From Nanobdellota archaeon (GTDB taxonomy: Archaea; Nanobdellota; Nanobdellia; Woesearchaeales; GW2011-AR9), in the NCBI GenBank assembly GCA_030695605.1, contig JAUYQE010000042.1, positions 1 to 13,511 of the forward strand: a DNA stretch of 13,511 nucleotides, in the 5' to 3' direction. The stretch's first letter is position 1, and each line of letters opens with the position of its first letter. The notes beneath the pieces are model-generated. The model saw nothing but the letters and a program-made list of their open reading frames with translations. It made no database searches and had not been told where the DNA came from. The position numbers and the translations under genes are program-made. Below are positions 1 to 5,871 of the stretch, in pieces.

Positions 1-2
1 TT

Positions 3-596
3 CCCGGAGATATAAACAATCTTTCTGATCCTGTTTGGGAAGCGTATTCCGAATTCTGCGAGGAGCATCCAGTCAGGCTCTATTCAGGAGTAGAAGAAAC
101 TGTCAAAAAAATATGGGAGAGGGGGAGCATTAAAGGGACGGACCCCCTTAACTGCCGCCGGGTTCGGCTGGGAATAAACAGTTCTAACACCTACAAAGGG
201 ATTGTTCAGGAACTACAGTCGATCCTGCCTTATTTCGATACGGTCATGACCAGCGACTTCCTGAGGCGATATCATGGAACGGGAAAAGGGGGCATTTTGA
301 CGAAACCGGCTACGATCTCCCTAGCACTCCTGCTGGACCTCCTGCAAAGCGAAGGAAAAGCAACAATTCATGTTGGTGATACACTGGACGATCTGGCTGC
401 TTCCCAGAATATCGTCCGTCATGAACCAATACCCCATACGGAAACCCTCATCACCGTCGGCGCCTGCTATGGCTACCAAGGCCGGGAACGGCTGGAAAAA
501 GGAGTTGAAACGGTAAACGGCAGAGTGCATTTTGATTATCTGATCGATGCGCCAAAAGACTTGATTCCTATCGTAGAAGAACATCTCAAGCAATAA
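3..596 (+). CDS. HAD-superfamily phosphatase, 5'-truncated
   Basis: An open frame runs from the left edge to TAA at 594-596, showing 197 residues; the true start and the catalytic DxD motif I lie outside the window. It looks like a phosphoglycolate-phosphatase-type HAD hydrolase, a cytosolic enzyme that removes phosphate from small molecules. Motif II is the SS of LGINSSN (168-188), the motif III lysine is probably in the ILTKPA stretch near 296-312, and motif IV is HVGDTLDD (369-392), whose aspartates bind Mg. The cap-like helix before motif II reads SGVEETVKKIWERG. The family normally goes from such a 'RG' almost directly to LGI, but here about a dozen extra residues (SIKGTDPLNCRRVR) intervene, encoded by a hairpin-forming segment (127-155). 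An internal ATG at 246 is not the start because the open frame and HAD motifs extend upstream. Substrate cannot be told. Confidence 0.85.
   Translation, partial: PGDINNLSDPVWEAYSEFCEEHPVRLYSGVEETVKKIWERGSIKGTDPLNCRRVRLGINSSNTYKGIVQELQSILPYFDTVMTSDFLRRYHGTGKGGILTKPATISLALLLDLLQSEGKATIHVGDTLDDLAASQNIVRHEPIPHTETLITVGACYGYQGRERLEKGVETVNGRVHFDYLIDAPKDLIPIVEEHLKQ
127..155. repeat. Hairpin-forming REP-like segment inside the HAD gene
   Basis: The arms GCA-TTAA-A-GGG (127-137) and CCC-C-TTAA-C-TGC (145-155) pair with a small loop around ACGGAC. The core has the form AAAGGGACGGACCCCC, resembling the short GGGAC/GACCCC palindromes that occur as dispersed repeats in many prokaryotes; that likeness is from memory. 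It keeps the reading frame open and encodes most of the extra residues before HAD motif II. Only one copy is seen in this window, so its repeat status is inference. Confidence 0.45.
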
Positions 597-684
597 ACAA
601 ACAAAGAGCCAAAAAACAAAGAATTATCGTTTCTCTTTCTCCATCTGCACCATAACTTCTGATGATAGTTCCGGCGCCCCTTGC

Positions 685-966
685 CTAAGCAGCGTCGCTT
701 CCTTCTTCGCTGCCCGTCCCCGAAGGCACGGCGCTTTTCGAGATGATGAAGATGTCGCCGACGGCTTTGACAAGCTGATGGGGAACAATGACGCCTTTAG
801 CGCTGCCCAGCACTTTGCTCAGGTACGAATTCTTCGTCGCTTTGATCTTCCAGCCCGCGACTTTATTGCTGGAAACGATGCTGTCTTCCACATCACCAAA
901 ATAATCGCCCGCATCTGTAAAGACTTTCAAATCATACGTTTCGGAAACCCGCTTCATTTTTAACAT
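685..966 (-). CDS. PRC-barrel domain protein (possibly CdpB-like)
   Basis: This 93-residue protein is a single PRC-barrel: LKVFTDAGDYFGDVED, then NKVAGWKIKAT, then VIVPHQLVKAVGDIFIISK near residues 58-79, followed by a short acidic, Ser/Gly-rich tail. Archaeal stand-alone PRC-barrel proteins of about this size include CdpB, which links to SepF and FtsZ at the division site in haloarchaea; others have been tied to RNA metabolism, so the division role is only a possibility. The ATG at 966 is well supported by a perfect GAGGTGA ribosome site on the minus strand (973-979) with six-base spacing. The gene is divergent from the TraB-family gene and convergent with the HAD gene. No membrane segment is present. 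Confidence 0.8.
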   Translation of the reverse strand: MLKMKRVSETYDLKVFTDAGDYFGDVEDSIVSSNKVAGWKIKATKNSYLSKVLGSAKGVIVPHQLVKAVGDIFIISKSAVPSGTGSEEGSDAA

Positions 967-972
967 GATTGT

Positions 973-979
973 TCACCTC
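973..979 (-). promoter_or_regulatory. Ribosome binding site of PRC-barrel gene
   Basis: GAGGTGA on the minus strand lies six bases before the ATG at 966 and matches the archaeal 16S 3' end (AUCACCUC). It fixes the start. A likely TATA element (AATAAATAAT, minus strand, about 1011-1020) lies further upstream, giving a leader of roughly 25 nt. Confidence 0.75.
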
Positions 980-1042
980 ACCGTGTGCTTTATGTGCTGC
1001 TTTATGCATAATATTATTTATTGAAGCTTTAGCGGACGTACC

Positions 1043-1050
1043 TTTATATA
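1043..1050 (+). promoter_or_regulatory. TATA box of the TraB-family gene
   Basis: TTTATATA sits 24-31 nt before the ATG at 1074, the archaeal distance between TATA box and transcription start. The mRNA is therefore probably leaderless, and upstream in-frame starts would lie before the transcript. Confidence 0.7.
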
Positions 1051-1073
1051 TTTTTCTCTGTTCTATAAAAGGT

Positions 1074-1760
1074 ATGCCCCTCAAGATTATTGGAACATCG
1101 CATATCGCCCGAGAGAGTATTCAGGAAGCCAAACGGGCCATTATCGAGGAAAAGCCCGACATCATTGCTTTGGAGCTGGACCCGCAGCGGGCTGCTGCTC
1201 TCCTGAGCAAGGAACAGAGAAAAATTCCGCTGAAAGAAGCGTTGCACGTGGGCTTTCGCGGCTATCTCTTTGCCAAAATTGGCCAGAAGATCCAGCAGAA
1301 ACTCGGGAAGATGGTGGGCATCGCTCCGGGAGCGGAGATGAAGATGGGCCTGGAGCTGGCGAGAAAGCATAGGCTGCAGGTGGCCTTGATCGACCAGCCG
1401 ATTGATGTCACTTTACGGAACTTCTCCAAGAACTTGACGTGGAAAGAAAAATTCCGATTTGTGGGCGATCTTCTCAAGGGGCTCTTTTTGCCGAAAAGAC
1501 AATTGCGGCGGCTGGGCCTGGAACACTTTGACTTGCAGAAAGTTCCCGGGAAAAAGATGATCGCAACGATGATGCAGCAGTTCAAAGAACGGTATCCATC
1601 CGTCTACAAAACACTGGTGGAGGATCGCAACAGGTATATGGTCAAAAAGCTGGTGGTGCTGCTGCGGAAATATCCCGAGAAGAACATTCTGGCTTTAGTC
1701 GGAGCGGGGCATGAAGAAGGGATGAAAGAGTTGTTGCTAAAAGTGGATGTGGTGCGATAA
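1074..1760 (+). CDS. TraB-family protein, soluble short form
   Basis: A 228-residue protein of the TraB/PrgY (TIKI/GumN-related) family. Seen motifs in order: GTSH at residues 7-10, a glutamate in ALELDPQR near 34-41, the central PGAEMKMGLELARK stretch, LIDQPID, VEDRNRYM, and the C-terminal VGAGHEEGM. The conserved GTSH histidine, the ELD glutamate and the GAGH histidine are the residues proposed as metal-protease-like in this superfamily; the exact reaction of archaeal members is not established. Many archaeal TraB proteins have a further C-terminal multi-helix membrane domain of over 100 residues; this one ends right after the GAGH segment and has none, so it should be soluble. The open frame reaches back to 969, but 1074 is preferred because GTSH normally lies near the N-terminus and the TATA box sits between the two. 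Confidence 0.8.
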   Translation: MPLKIIGTSHIARESIQEAKRAIIEEKPDIIALELDPQRAAALLSKEQRKIPLKEALHVGFRGYLFAKIGQKIQQKLGKMVGIAPGAEMKMGLELARKHRLQVALIDQPIDVTLRNFSKNLTWKEKFRFVGDLLKGLFLPKRQLRRLGLEHFDLQKVPGKKMIATMMQQFKERYPSVYKTLVEDRNRYMVKKLVVLLRKYPEKNILALVGAGHEEGMKELLLKVDVVR

Positions 1761-1805
1761 AAGAAGAATCGTTTTCTGGATAGTTGCGCATTTTCCGCAT
1801 AAACA

Positions 1806-1813
1806 TTTATAAA
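1806..1813 (+). promoter_or_regulatory. TATA box of the RNase P RNA gene
   Basis: TTTATAAA, within AAACATTTATAAA (1801-1813), lies 24-31 nt before the predicted 5' end at 1837. The same 13-mer recurs before the ABC ATPase gene (9623-9635). Confidence 0.7.
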
Positions 1814-1836
1814 TGCCCTTTCTAAAGAGCCTTTTT

Positions 1837-2238
1837 GGTAGTGGTGACAGGAAGCGGCGGGTTCTTTGGAGCCCAGGAAGGTCCGCCCACCAGCACCCCG
1901 AAAGCGCCTGCTTTCCACGGTGCAGCATGGCTACTCCCAGAGGGAGACGGAGAAATCCGGTGGCTCTGGCGCAGAAACGGCACGTCCCTATTTAAGGATG
2001 ATCATGGCGAAGCTTCCAGCGATGGGAGCGAGTTAACCCACGGACGTTGAATAGGGGAACGATGAAACGGCGAACCCTTACCGAAAGCTGGACTTTCGGA
2101 CGGTCTAAAAAGAGAAATCTTTAAAGATCGGGCCGGTGCAAGTCGTTACGACGCTCAGTAGAATGCTTCCCCAAACCATCGGGTTGTATACCTATACAGC
2201 CTTTGGGTTTGACAAAAGGCGGCCTATGTCACCCTACC
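1837..2238 (+). ncRNA. rnpB: RNase P RNA, archaeal type
   Basis: This is the catalytic RNA that trims tRNA 5' leaders. The ends form P1: GGTAGTGGTGACA (1837-1849) pairs with TGTCACCCTACC (2227-2238) with one extra base. P3 is a hairpin, GGGTTC with GAGCCC (1859-1874). Conserved region I is CAGGAAGGTCCGCC (1874-1887); conserved region V is GACAAAAGGCGGCCT (2211-2225). Together they form P4: AGG, then the bulged U at 1882, then CCGCC, against GGCGG-CCT. GCGCAGAAACGGCAC, GATGAAACGGCGAACCC (2061-2077) and AGTAGAATGCTTCCCC match specificity-domain and CR IV elements. At about 402 nt it is a full-length RNA with its own TATA box and a T5 tract. Compared with the usual GGAAAGUCC/ACAGAA...GGCUU it has changes at near-universal positions. 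Small open frames across it are incidental. Confidence 0.93.
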
Positions 2239-2240
2239 AT

Positions 2241-2247
2241 CTTTTTG
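2241..2247 (+). terminator. T-tract after RNase P RNA
   Basis: CTTTTTG begins three bases after the 3' strand of helix P1. A run of five T is typical of archaeal intrinsic termination and fits the RNA end at about 2238. Confidence 0.5.
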
Positions 2248-2295
2248 TATCACGCGAAAGGCAGTTGTCAAATAGATCGGTGGTATATTTTTGAC

Positions 2296-2302
2296 ATATA
2301 AA
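2296..2302 (+). promoter_or_regulatory. TATA box of the 2335 gene
   Basis: ATATAAA in TGACATATAAAG predicts a start of transcription near 2325, just ahead of AGAGGTG (2324-2330) and ATG 2335. A second TATATTTTT at 2284 is an alternative. Confidence 0.45.
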
Positions 2303-2334
2303 GAAACCTGCTGGTGTTTTGTGAGAGGTGTTTA

Positions 2335-2736
2335 ATGAGGATAATAGAGAGAGAAAGTAAGAGAAAAAAAATGCCTGACGAGACCATTCGAGATACCTAC
2401 GAAGAAGCTCTCCTGGACTATGAAAGAAACGCTGTGGCTTTAGCAAGCAAAATCGGAGAATTAGCACGGGAAGCTGAAGAACTCTACCAGCAATCTCTTC
2501 GCCCAGAAAACAGAAGAGCATGGCGGTCTTATTGCGACATCAGTTGTGACCGGTCTATCCTGCAAGGGGTAGAAGCAGAGATGGCTAAAAATACTGAACG
2601 GAGGAAGAGTGCCCTCGAGCAGGCTCTCTTGTTCTTTCGATTAGCAGAAATGGACGAGAATGGCGGAATCTCTGATTCAGTGGACGACATGGAAATTCGA
2701 ACCAATACCCAAATTCGGCAAAGATATTTAAACTAA
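2335..2736 (+). CDS. Small charged helical protein, unknown function
   Basis: Not recognised. With the ATG at 2335 it has 133 residues, is strongly charged and appears largely helical: a basic start (ESKRKKMPDE), then heptad-like runs such as LASKIGELAREAEELYQQSL and, near the end, RRKSALEQALLFFRLAEMDE. Two cysteines occur close together (YCDISC). There is no signal peptide or membrane segment. The start at 2335 is chosen over the in-frame GTG at 2314 because AGAGGTG lies four bases upstream and a TATA box at 2296 would start the mRNA after 2314; ATG 2371 is a third option. The last 13 bases overlap the TATA box of the Sec61-beta gene, so the two are probably separate transcripts. It may be a scaffold or RNA-associated protein, but nothing proves it. 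Confidence 0.6.
   Translation: MRIIERESKRKKMPDETIRDTYEEALLDYERNAVALASKIGELAREAEELYQQSLRPENRRAWRSYCDISCDRSILQGVEAEMAKNTERRKSALEQALLFFRLAEMDENGGISDSVDDMEIRTNTQIRQRYLN
2724..2732 (+). promoter_or_regulatory. TATA box of the Sec61-beta gene
   Basis: ATATTTAAA, 24-32 nt before ATG 2756, lies inside the last codons of the preceding gene. It predicts a leaderless Sec61-beta mRNA. Confidence 0.6.
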
Positions 2737-2755
2737 CGCGCTTCCCCAGAAAAAC

Positions 2756-2929
2756 ATGGCAGAAGATAATCGCATTCGCTTGCCCTCCGGACAGGGCGGC
2801 CTAACTCGTTATTTTGACGAATACCATTCCAAAGTTTCTTTCTCTCCAGGCACCGTTATCATCATGGTATTGGTCGTCATGGTCCTGATTATCCTGCTGC
2901 ACTCGTTGGGAGGCAGCTTTCTCGAATAG
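2756..2929 (+). CDS. Sec61-beta (archaeal SecG), translocon subunit
   Basis: A 57-residue protein, easily missed by length cut-offs. It is the small tail-anchored subunit of the SecYE-beta protein-conducting channel. The cytosolic half reads RIRLPSGQGGLTRYFDEY followed by the S-x-x-x-x-SPGTV segment: the family hallmark is a Leu-Pro-Ser-Gly-rich loop, an R-Y-F/Y-D-E block and 'SP' just before the helix. One membrane helix follows, about residues 33-50 (VIIMVLVVMVLIILLHSL), and a short GGSFLE end outside. The length equals that of archaeal orthologues. The ATG at 2756 has a TATA box at leaderless distance. NAC, which also works on nascent chains at the ribosome exit, follows 53 nt downstream. 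Confidence 0.92.
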   Translation: MAEDNRIRLPSGQGGLTRYFDEYHSKVSFSPGTVIIMVLVVMVLIILLHSLGGSFLE

Positions 2930-2982
2930 AAAAACCGGTTACAGAGATAAGAAAAAACATCCTCAAAATTTGTGCTTTCACC

Positions 2983-3327
2983 ATGTTCCCTGGCCTGAAT
3001 CCCCGGAAAATGCAGCAGATGATGAAGCAGATGGGGATTCAGCAAGTAGATATTCCGGCAATAGAAGTCATCATCAAGACTGCAGAGAAAGAAATTGTTA
3101 TCAGCAACCCTTCCGTCGCTAAAGTCAATATGATGGGGCAGGAAACCTTCCAGATTTCTGGCGAGGCGCACGAACGGAAAAAAGCCCTGAAACTGGATAT
3201 TTCTTCGGAAGATGTCAAGACAGTTATGGGACAAGCCGGCGTTGCTGAAGCGGCAGCCCGGAAAGCACTCGAAGAGCATCAGGGCGATTTGGCAGAAGCC
3301 ATTGTGAGCCTGACGAAGAGCGAGTAA
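2983..3327 (+). CDS. nac: Nascent polypeptide-associated complex protein (NAC-alpha type)
   Basis: This 114-residue protein is the single archaeal NAC chain, which forms a homodimer at the ribosome tunnel exit and contacts emerging chains. The start MFPGLNPRKMQQMMKQMGI is the archaeal hallmark and includes the basic ribosome-contacting helix. The NAC beta-barrel spans about residues 22-65 (IPAIEVIIKTAEKEIVISNP...FQISGEAHER), and a C-terminal UBA domain occupies about 74-112 (ISSEDVKTVMGQAGVAEAAA, then LEEHQGDLAEAIVSL). All parts are present and the length is normal. No convincing TATA box or ribosome site is seen before 2983 (GATAAG near 2946 is weak), so it may be read with Sec61-beta. Confidence 0.95.
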   Translation: MFPGLNPRKMQQMMKQMGIQQVDIPAIEVIIKTAEKEIVISNPSVAKVNMMGQETFQISGEAHERKKALKLDISSEDVKTVMGQAGVAEAAARKALEEHQGDLAEAIVSLTKSE

Positions 3328-3343
3328 TTCTTGCGCACGTAGA

Positions 3344-3351
3344 TTTTTATA
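3344..3351 (+). promoter_or_regulatory. TATA box of the 3373 gene
   Basis: TTTTTATA in GATTTTTATAGT lies 22-29 nt before ATG 3373, predicting a leaderless or nearly leaderless mRNA independent of nac. Confidence 0.6.
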
Positions 3352-3372
3352 GTTCTTTGACGTCTTTAGCCC

Positions 3373-3861
3373 ATGCCCCACCGCCAAGCACTGGAACAAG
3401 CCCAACAGCACCTGAATGCTGCTCGACACCTGTTGCACGTCACTTTTCCCGCTTTGAAAGACGCCAAGCTACTGACCGGAGTGTTGGGACAACTGTTTGA
3501 TGCCGGAGAAACAGCGATGGAAGCGCTGCTGCTCTATGAGCGTCAGCTGCGCCTGGTGCCGCCGTTCGGAAAGAGCTTTGCCAGCAAATTCCTTGTTTTC
3601 CGCTCTTCTGCCAGAAGAAACCATCTGGATACCGCACACGCCAGGCTGCTCGAAGAGCTGCAGGAGCTCGTGGAGTTGCAAAAGAACTGCCCTACCGAAT
3701 TCCGCAGGAGCGATGGCTACGTGCTCGCTACGGACAAATTCCGCCTGCGGACCGTCGCCAAGAAAGAGGTGGATGGATACTACACGCGCACCCAAGCCTT
3801 CCTAGCAGACATAGAAAAACTGCTGCAAAAAGGGGAAAAAACCGATTTTAAGAGAAAATAA
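3373..3861 (+). CDS. Helical protein of unknown function, paralogue A
   Basis: Not recognised; 162 residues, soluble. A helical N-terminal half contains AARHLLHVTFPALKDAKLLT, then GQLFDAGETAMEALLLYERQ and VPPFGKSFASKF. A central helix (LLEELQELVELQK) follows, then a likely beta-hairpin (GYVLATDKFRLRTVAKKEV) and a last helix (YYTRTQAFLADIEKLLQK) with a basic end. The bundle-plus-hairpin plan suggests a HEPN-like or other small bundle fold, but no RxxxxH active motif is evident. It resembles the next gene in layout and in matched positions (H-L/I-L-x-V-S/T; E-F/Y-R-R; a final FL...K helix), so the two look like diverged tandem duplicates. It has its own TATA box, and its stop codon lies within a hairpin plus T-tract. 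Confidence 0.75.
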   Translation: MPHRQALEQAQQHLNAARHLLHVTFPALKDAKLLTGVLGQLFDAGETAMEALLLYERQLRLVPPFGKSFASKFLVFRSSARRNHLDTAHARLLEELQELVELQKNCPTEFRRSDGYVLATDKFRLRTVAKKEVDGYYTRTQAFLADIEKLLQKGEKTDFKRK

Positions 3862-3893
3862 TAAAAAGAAAGGAGCTTTTCTTATTATTTTTT
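3857..3893 (+). terminator. Hairpin with T-tract overlapping the 3373-gene stop
   Basis: AATAATAA (3857-3864) pairs with TTATTATT (3882-3889), and inner GAAA (3868-3871) with TTTC (3878-3881); a run of T (3888-3893) follows. The A/T-rich stem and T-run fit an end of transcription for the 3373 gene. The tail TTTATA also resembles a TATA box that could serve downstream. Confidence 0.5.
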
Positions 3894-3985
3894 ATACGAA
3901 GAGAAGAGCATATGAGCAACACGAAGAGCCTACGAAGGAAATGCGAATCGTTATACAGAAAACTTATTTTATTTAACTTTTTACA

Positions 3986-4450
3986 ATGAACGAAAACTTG
4001 TTGGAAGCACGGGATGAGCTGAAGCGCTTAGAGCACATTCTCTACGTCAGCCTGAAATATACCCGGACGGTTGATGTACTCATTAATGCTCTACATCGCC
4101 TCGTAAGCATCTTTGACCTGATTATTCTGGCGCTTCTCGAACAGGCCCAGGCAGAAAAGCGCCTGGAAGCCCTTCCCAAAAGCCCGGCCTTGCGGGGAAC
4201 GACCTTGCGAGATCTCTATCCAGAAGATGAGCAGCTGCAAAGATACTTAACGTTCTACCTTTTTCTCCGCACGGTCTTAAAGCTGCCCCACAAGAAGCGG
4301 CAGGAATACCGGCGGCACGTGACGCTGATCGTAGAAGTTGATAACGCCACGGCAGAAATTGATAGTGACAACTTGCTGAACTGCGAGAAATTTGTGCACC
4401 GCTTCTTACGGTATGCGTATCAGAAGATTGAAGGGGAAGAGAAAGAGTAG
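3986..4450 (+). CDS. Helical protein of unknown function, paralogue B
   Basis: Not recognised; 154 residues. N-terminal helices include EARDELKRLEHILYVSLKYT and the hydrophobic VLINALHRLVSIFDLIILAL, then a charged linker (KSPALRGTTLRDLYPEDE), a further helix (RYLTFYLFLRTVLKLPHKK), a likely beta-hairpin (HVTLIVEVDNATAEIDSDN) and a last helix (EKFVHRFLRYAYQKIEGEE). The order of elements mirrors the 3373 gene and several positions match, so this is probably its diverged paralogue. The hydrophobic stretch near residues 30-51 is amphipathic and more likely a buried helix than a membrane span. The ATG at 3986 has no clear ribosome site; TATTTTATTTAA lies just 10-22 nt upstream, too close for a standard leaderless start, while TTTATA at 3891 would give a leader of about 65 nt. 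Confidence 0.72.
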   Translation: MNENLLEARDELKRLEHILYVSLKYTRTVDVLINALHRLVSIFDLIILALLEQAQAEKRLEALPKSPALRGTTLRDLYPEDEQLQRYLTFYLFLRTVLKLPHKKRQEYRRHVTLIVEVDNATAEIDSDNLLNCEKFVHRFLRYAYQKIEGEEKE

Positions 4451-4509
4451 AGCACCGAGAAGAGAATTTCTCAGAAACAAAGCTTTTTGACGCTCTATTA
4501 AAGAAAACA

Positions 4510-4517
4510 TTAAATAA
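4510..4517 (+). promoter_or_regulatory. TATA box of the minD operon
   Basis: TTAAATAA in AAAACATTAAATAATC would start RNA near 4540, leaving a short leader that carries AGAGG (4549-4553) four bases before ATG 4558. Confidence 0.5.
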
Positions 4518-4557
4518 TCGCTTCTCTTTAACACGTATTGAGAGAAAAAGAGGAACT

Positions 4558-5268
4558 ATGACCAAATTCATTGCCGTAGCGTCGGGAAAAGGGGGCGTAG
4601 GAAAAACCACGGTAGCCATTTCCCTGGCCCAAGCACTTTTTAATCAGCATCGGAGCGTCATTCTCGTCGATGGCAATCTGGTAACACCTCACGTCGGGCT
4701 GCATCTGGGTGTCCTGAACCCCAAAGGAAGCCTGAATGCCTTTCTCCGCAAAGAAAAATCCCTACAGGAAATAACCCATCTCCACGAAAGCGGCCTCTCG
4801 TTCATCCCGGCTTCGCCGTCGTATGAAGAGTTCCAGAAGACCAATCCCGAATCCCTGGGTGAGCTGTTCGAGCATCTGGATGGCCTTGCTGACTTTGTTA
4901 TCGTCGATACGCCCGGCGGCTTGGGCTATGAAACACAGCAGGTTTTCAAGCAGTGCGAAGAAGTGCTCCTGGTCATAACTCCCACCCTAAGCGCCGTGAT
5001 GGATGCCCTGAAAACCTTGCGGGCTTCGGAAGAGCAAGGTTTAACCGTTGCGGGCATTGTTGCCAATATGATGCACGGCCGCCATGAGCTGAAAAAGGAA
5101 GAAGTAGAAGCTATCGTAGGGCATCCTTTGCTGGCAAAAATAAAATACGACCAAAAAATACGCAAAGCCGCGCATCGGAGCTTGCCGCTGCCGTACGCGT
5201 ATCCCCGCTGCCGTTCCGCTCGGGAATTCCGCACGATTGCCGAGCATCTTTGCCTAACAAAGAGATAA
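4558..5268 (+). CDS. minD: MinD/ParA-family ATPase
   Basis: A 236-residue deviant-Walker P-loop ATPase. Walker A is GKGGVGKTT at residues 10-18 with the signature lysine K11 that acts across the dimer; the switch I segment is VDGNLVTPHVGLHLG with D38; Walker B/switch II is FVIVDTPGGLGYET with D117; IVANM near 167-171 is the base-binding strand typical of archaeal MinD. Archaeal MinD paralogues do not oscillate with MinE and instead place polar structures or membrane partners. The C-terminus (FRTIAEHLCLTKR) is not an obvious amphipathic membrane-targeting helix, so membrane attachment may come from a partner. A candidate is the membrane protein encoded 4 nt downstream, with which it should be co-transcribed. 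ATG 4558 follows AGAGG. Confidence 0.88.
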   Translation: MTKFIAVASGKGGVGKTTVAISLAQALFNQHRSVILVDGNLVTPHVGLHLGVLNPKGSLNAFLRKEKSLQEITHLHESGLSFIPASPSYEEFQKTNPESLGELFEHLDGLADFVIVDTPGGLGYETQQVFKQCEEVLLVITPTLSAVMDALKTLRASEEQGLTVAGIVANMMHGRHELKKEEVEAIVGHPLLAKIKYDQKIRKAAHRSLPLPYAYPRCRSAREFRTIAEHLCLTKR

Positions 5269-5272
5269 GACC

Positions 5273-5782
5273 ATGCCCTTACCAAGAAAAAAATCGCTGC
5301 AAGAAAAAGGCTGGACTCCTCTCGAGATAAAACGAGCGGAAGCGGTCCTGGAGCATGCCAAAGAACATGACCTCTTCTTCTCGAAAATTGTTTTTTGGAG
5401 CGCCCTGCTGGTCATTGTTTTTGCCAACCTAGCGGTGACGCTGGTGTTAATCCCTTTTCTCATCGTCTTAAACCATTGGACTTTGTATGGCATCATTGTT
5501 CTCCTTGCCGGCATGGTGGGATTTCTCTACAATTTTCTCATCGCTGATATCGGCTATCTCGAAAAAAAACATCATCGCTGGGCCAGCGTGCTGGTTCCGC
5601 TGGTCGCTTTCGCGAACATCGCCGTAATGGTTTTTGCCGCCAACCGCTTTATGGTGGACTTGCAGGTGCAGAATGCGCCGCATGACCCTTTTGTCATCAG
5701 CCTGATTTTTGGCGTGGCTTTTATACTGCCATATGTTCTTGATCAGCTCCGCTTGTTATTGCAACGGAGAACAGAAGAGTAA
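5273..5782 (+). CDS. Four-helix membrane protein coupled to MinD
   Basis: Not assigned to a family. The 169-residue protein has a charged cytosolic N-terminus of about 35 residues (a helical EIKRAEAVLEHAKEHD segment) and four membrane helices at about 38-62, 68-91, 104-124 and 138-158, with a short basic/acidic tail. Loops are small; a KKHHR cluster sits between helices 2 and 3, implying it faces the cytosol together with both ends. Its ATG comes 4 nt after the minD stop, so the pair is almost certainly one transcript and probably translationally linked. A reasonable but unproved reading is that it anchors or is positioned by the MinD ATPase. No signal peptide or enzymatic motif is visible. 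Confidence 0.8.
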   Translation: MPLPRKKSLQEKGWTPLEIKRAEAVLEHAKEHDLFFSKIVFWSALLVIVFANLAVTLVLIPFLIVLNHWTLYGIIVLLAGMVGFLYNFLIADIGYLEKKHHRWASVLVPLVAFANIAVMVFAANRFMVDLQVQNAPHDPFVISLIFGVAFILPYVLDQLRLLLQRRTEE

Positions 5783-5822
5783 ACAGTCCTCAAACCATCG
5801 GAAATAGTCTTTCTTAGCCGAG

Positions 5823-5847
5823 GGAAAAAAAGAAAAAAAGAAAAAAG
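5823..5847 (-). terminator. Poly-T tract ending the minus-strand cluster
   Basis: On the minus strand the sequence is three T runs of six to seven bases separated by single C residues, about 25-50 nt after the stop of the Asp-rich peptide gene. This is a strong archaeal T-rich terminator for the secF-to-peptide transcription unit. Confidence 0.6.
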
Positions 5848-5871
5848 TTCTTTTTCGGGGATTAACGAGAA

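Noticed and set aside
969..1073. N-terminal extension of the TraB-family gene with a signal-peptide-like hydrophobic run
   Set aside because: It crosses the TATA box at 1043 and the divergent promoter region; GTSH near the N-terminus fits a start at 1074.
1813..2050. Two open frames of 60 and 71 codons on the plus strand
   Set aside because: They lie over the RNase P RNA, whose P1, P3 and P4 helices explain the sequence; the encoded peptides look like nothing known.
2809..3438. 209-codon open frame on the minus strand
   Set aside because: It is antisense to Sec61-beta and NAC, both firmly identified; its translation matches no family I recognise.
3912..3989. 25-codon open frame overlapping the next start as ATGA
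   Set aside because: The TATA-like element upstream would start RNA after its ATG, there is no ribosome site, and the peptide is unremarkable.
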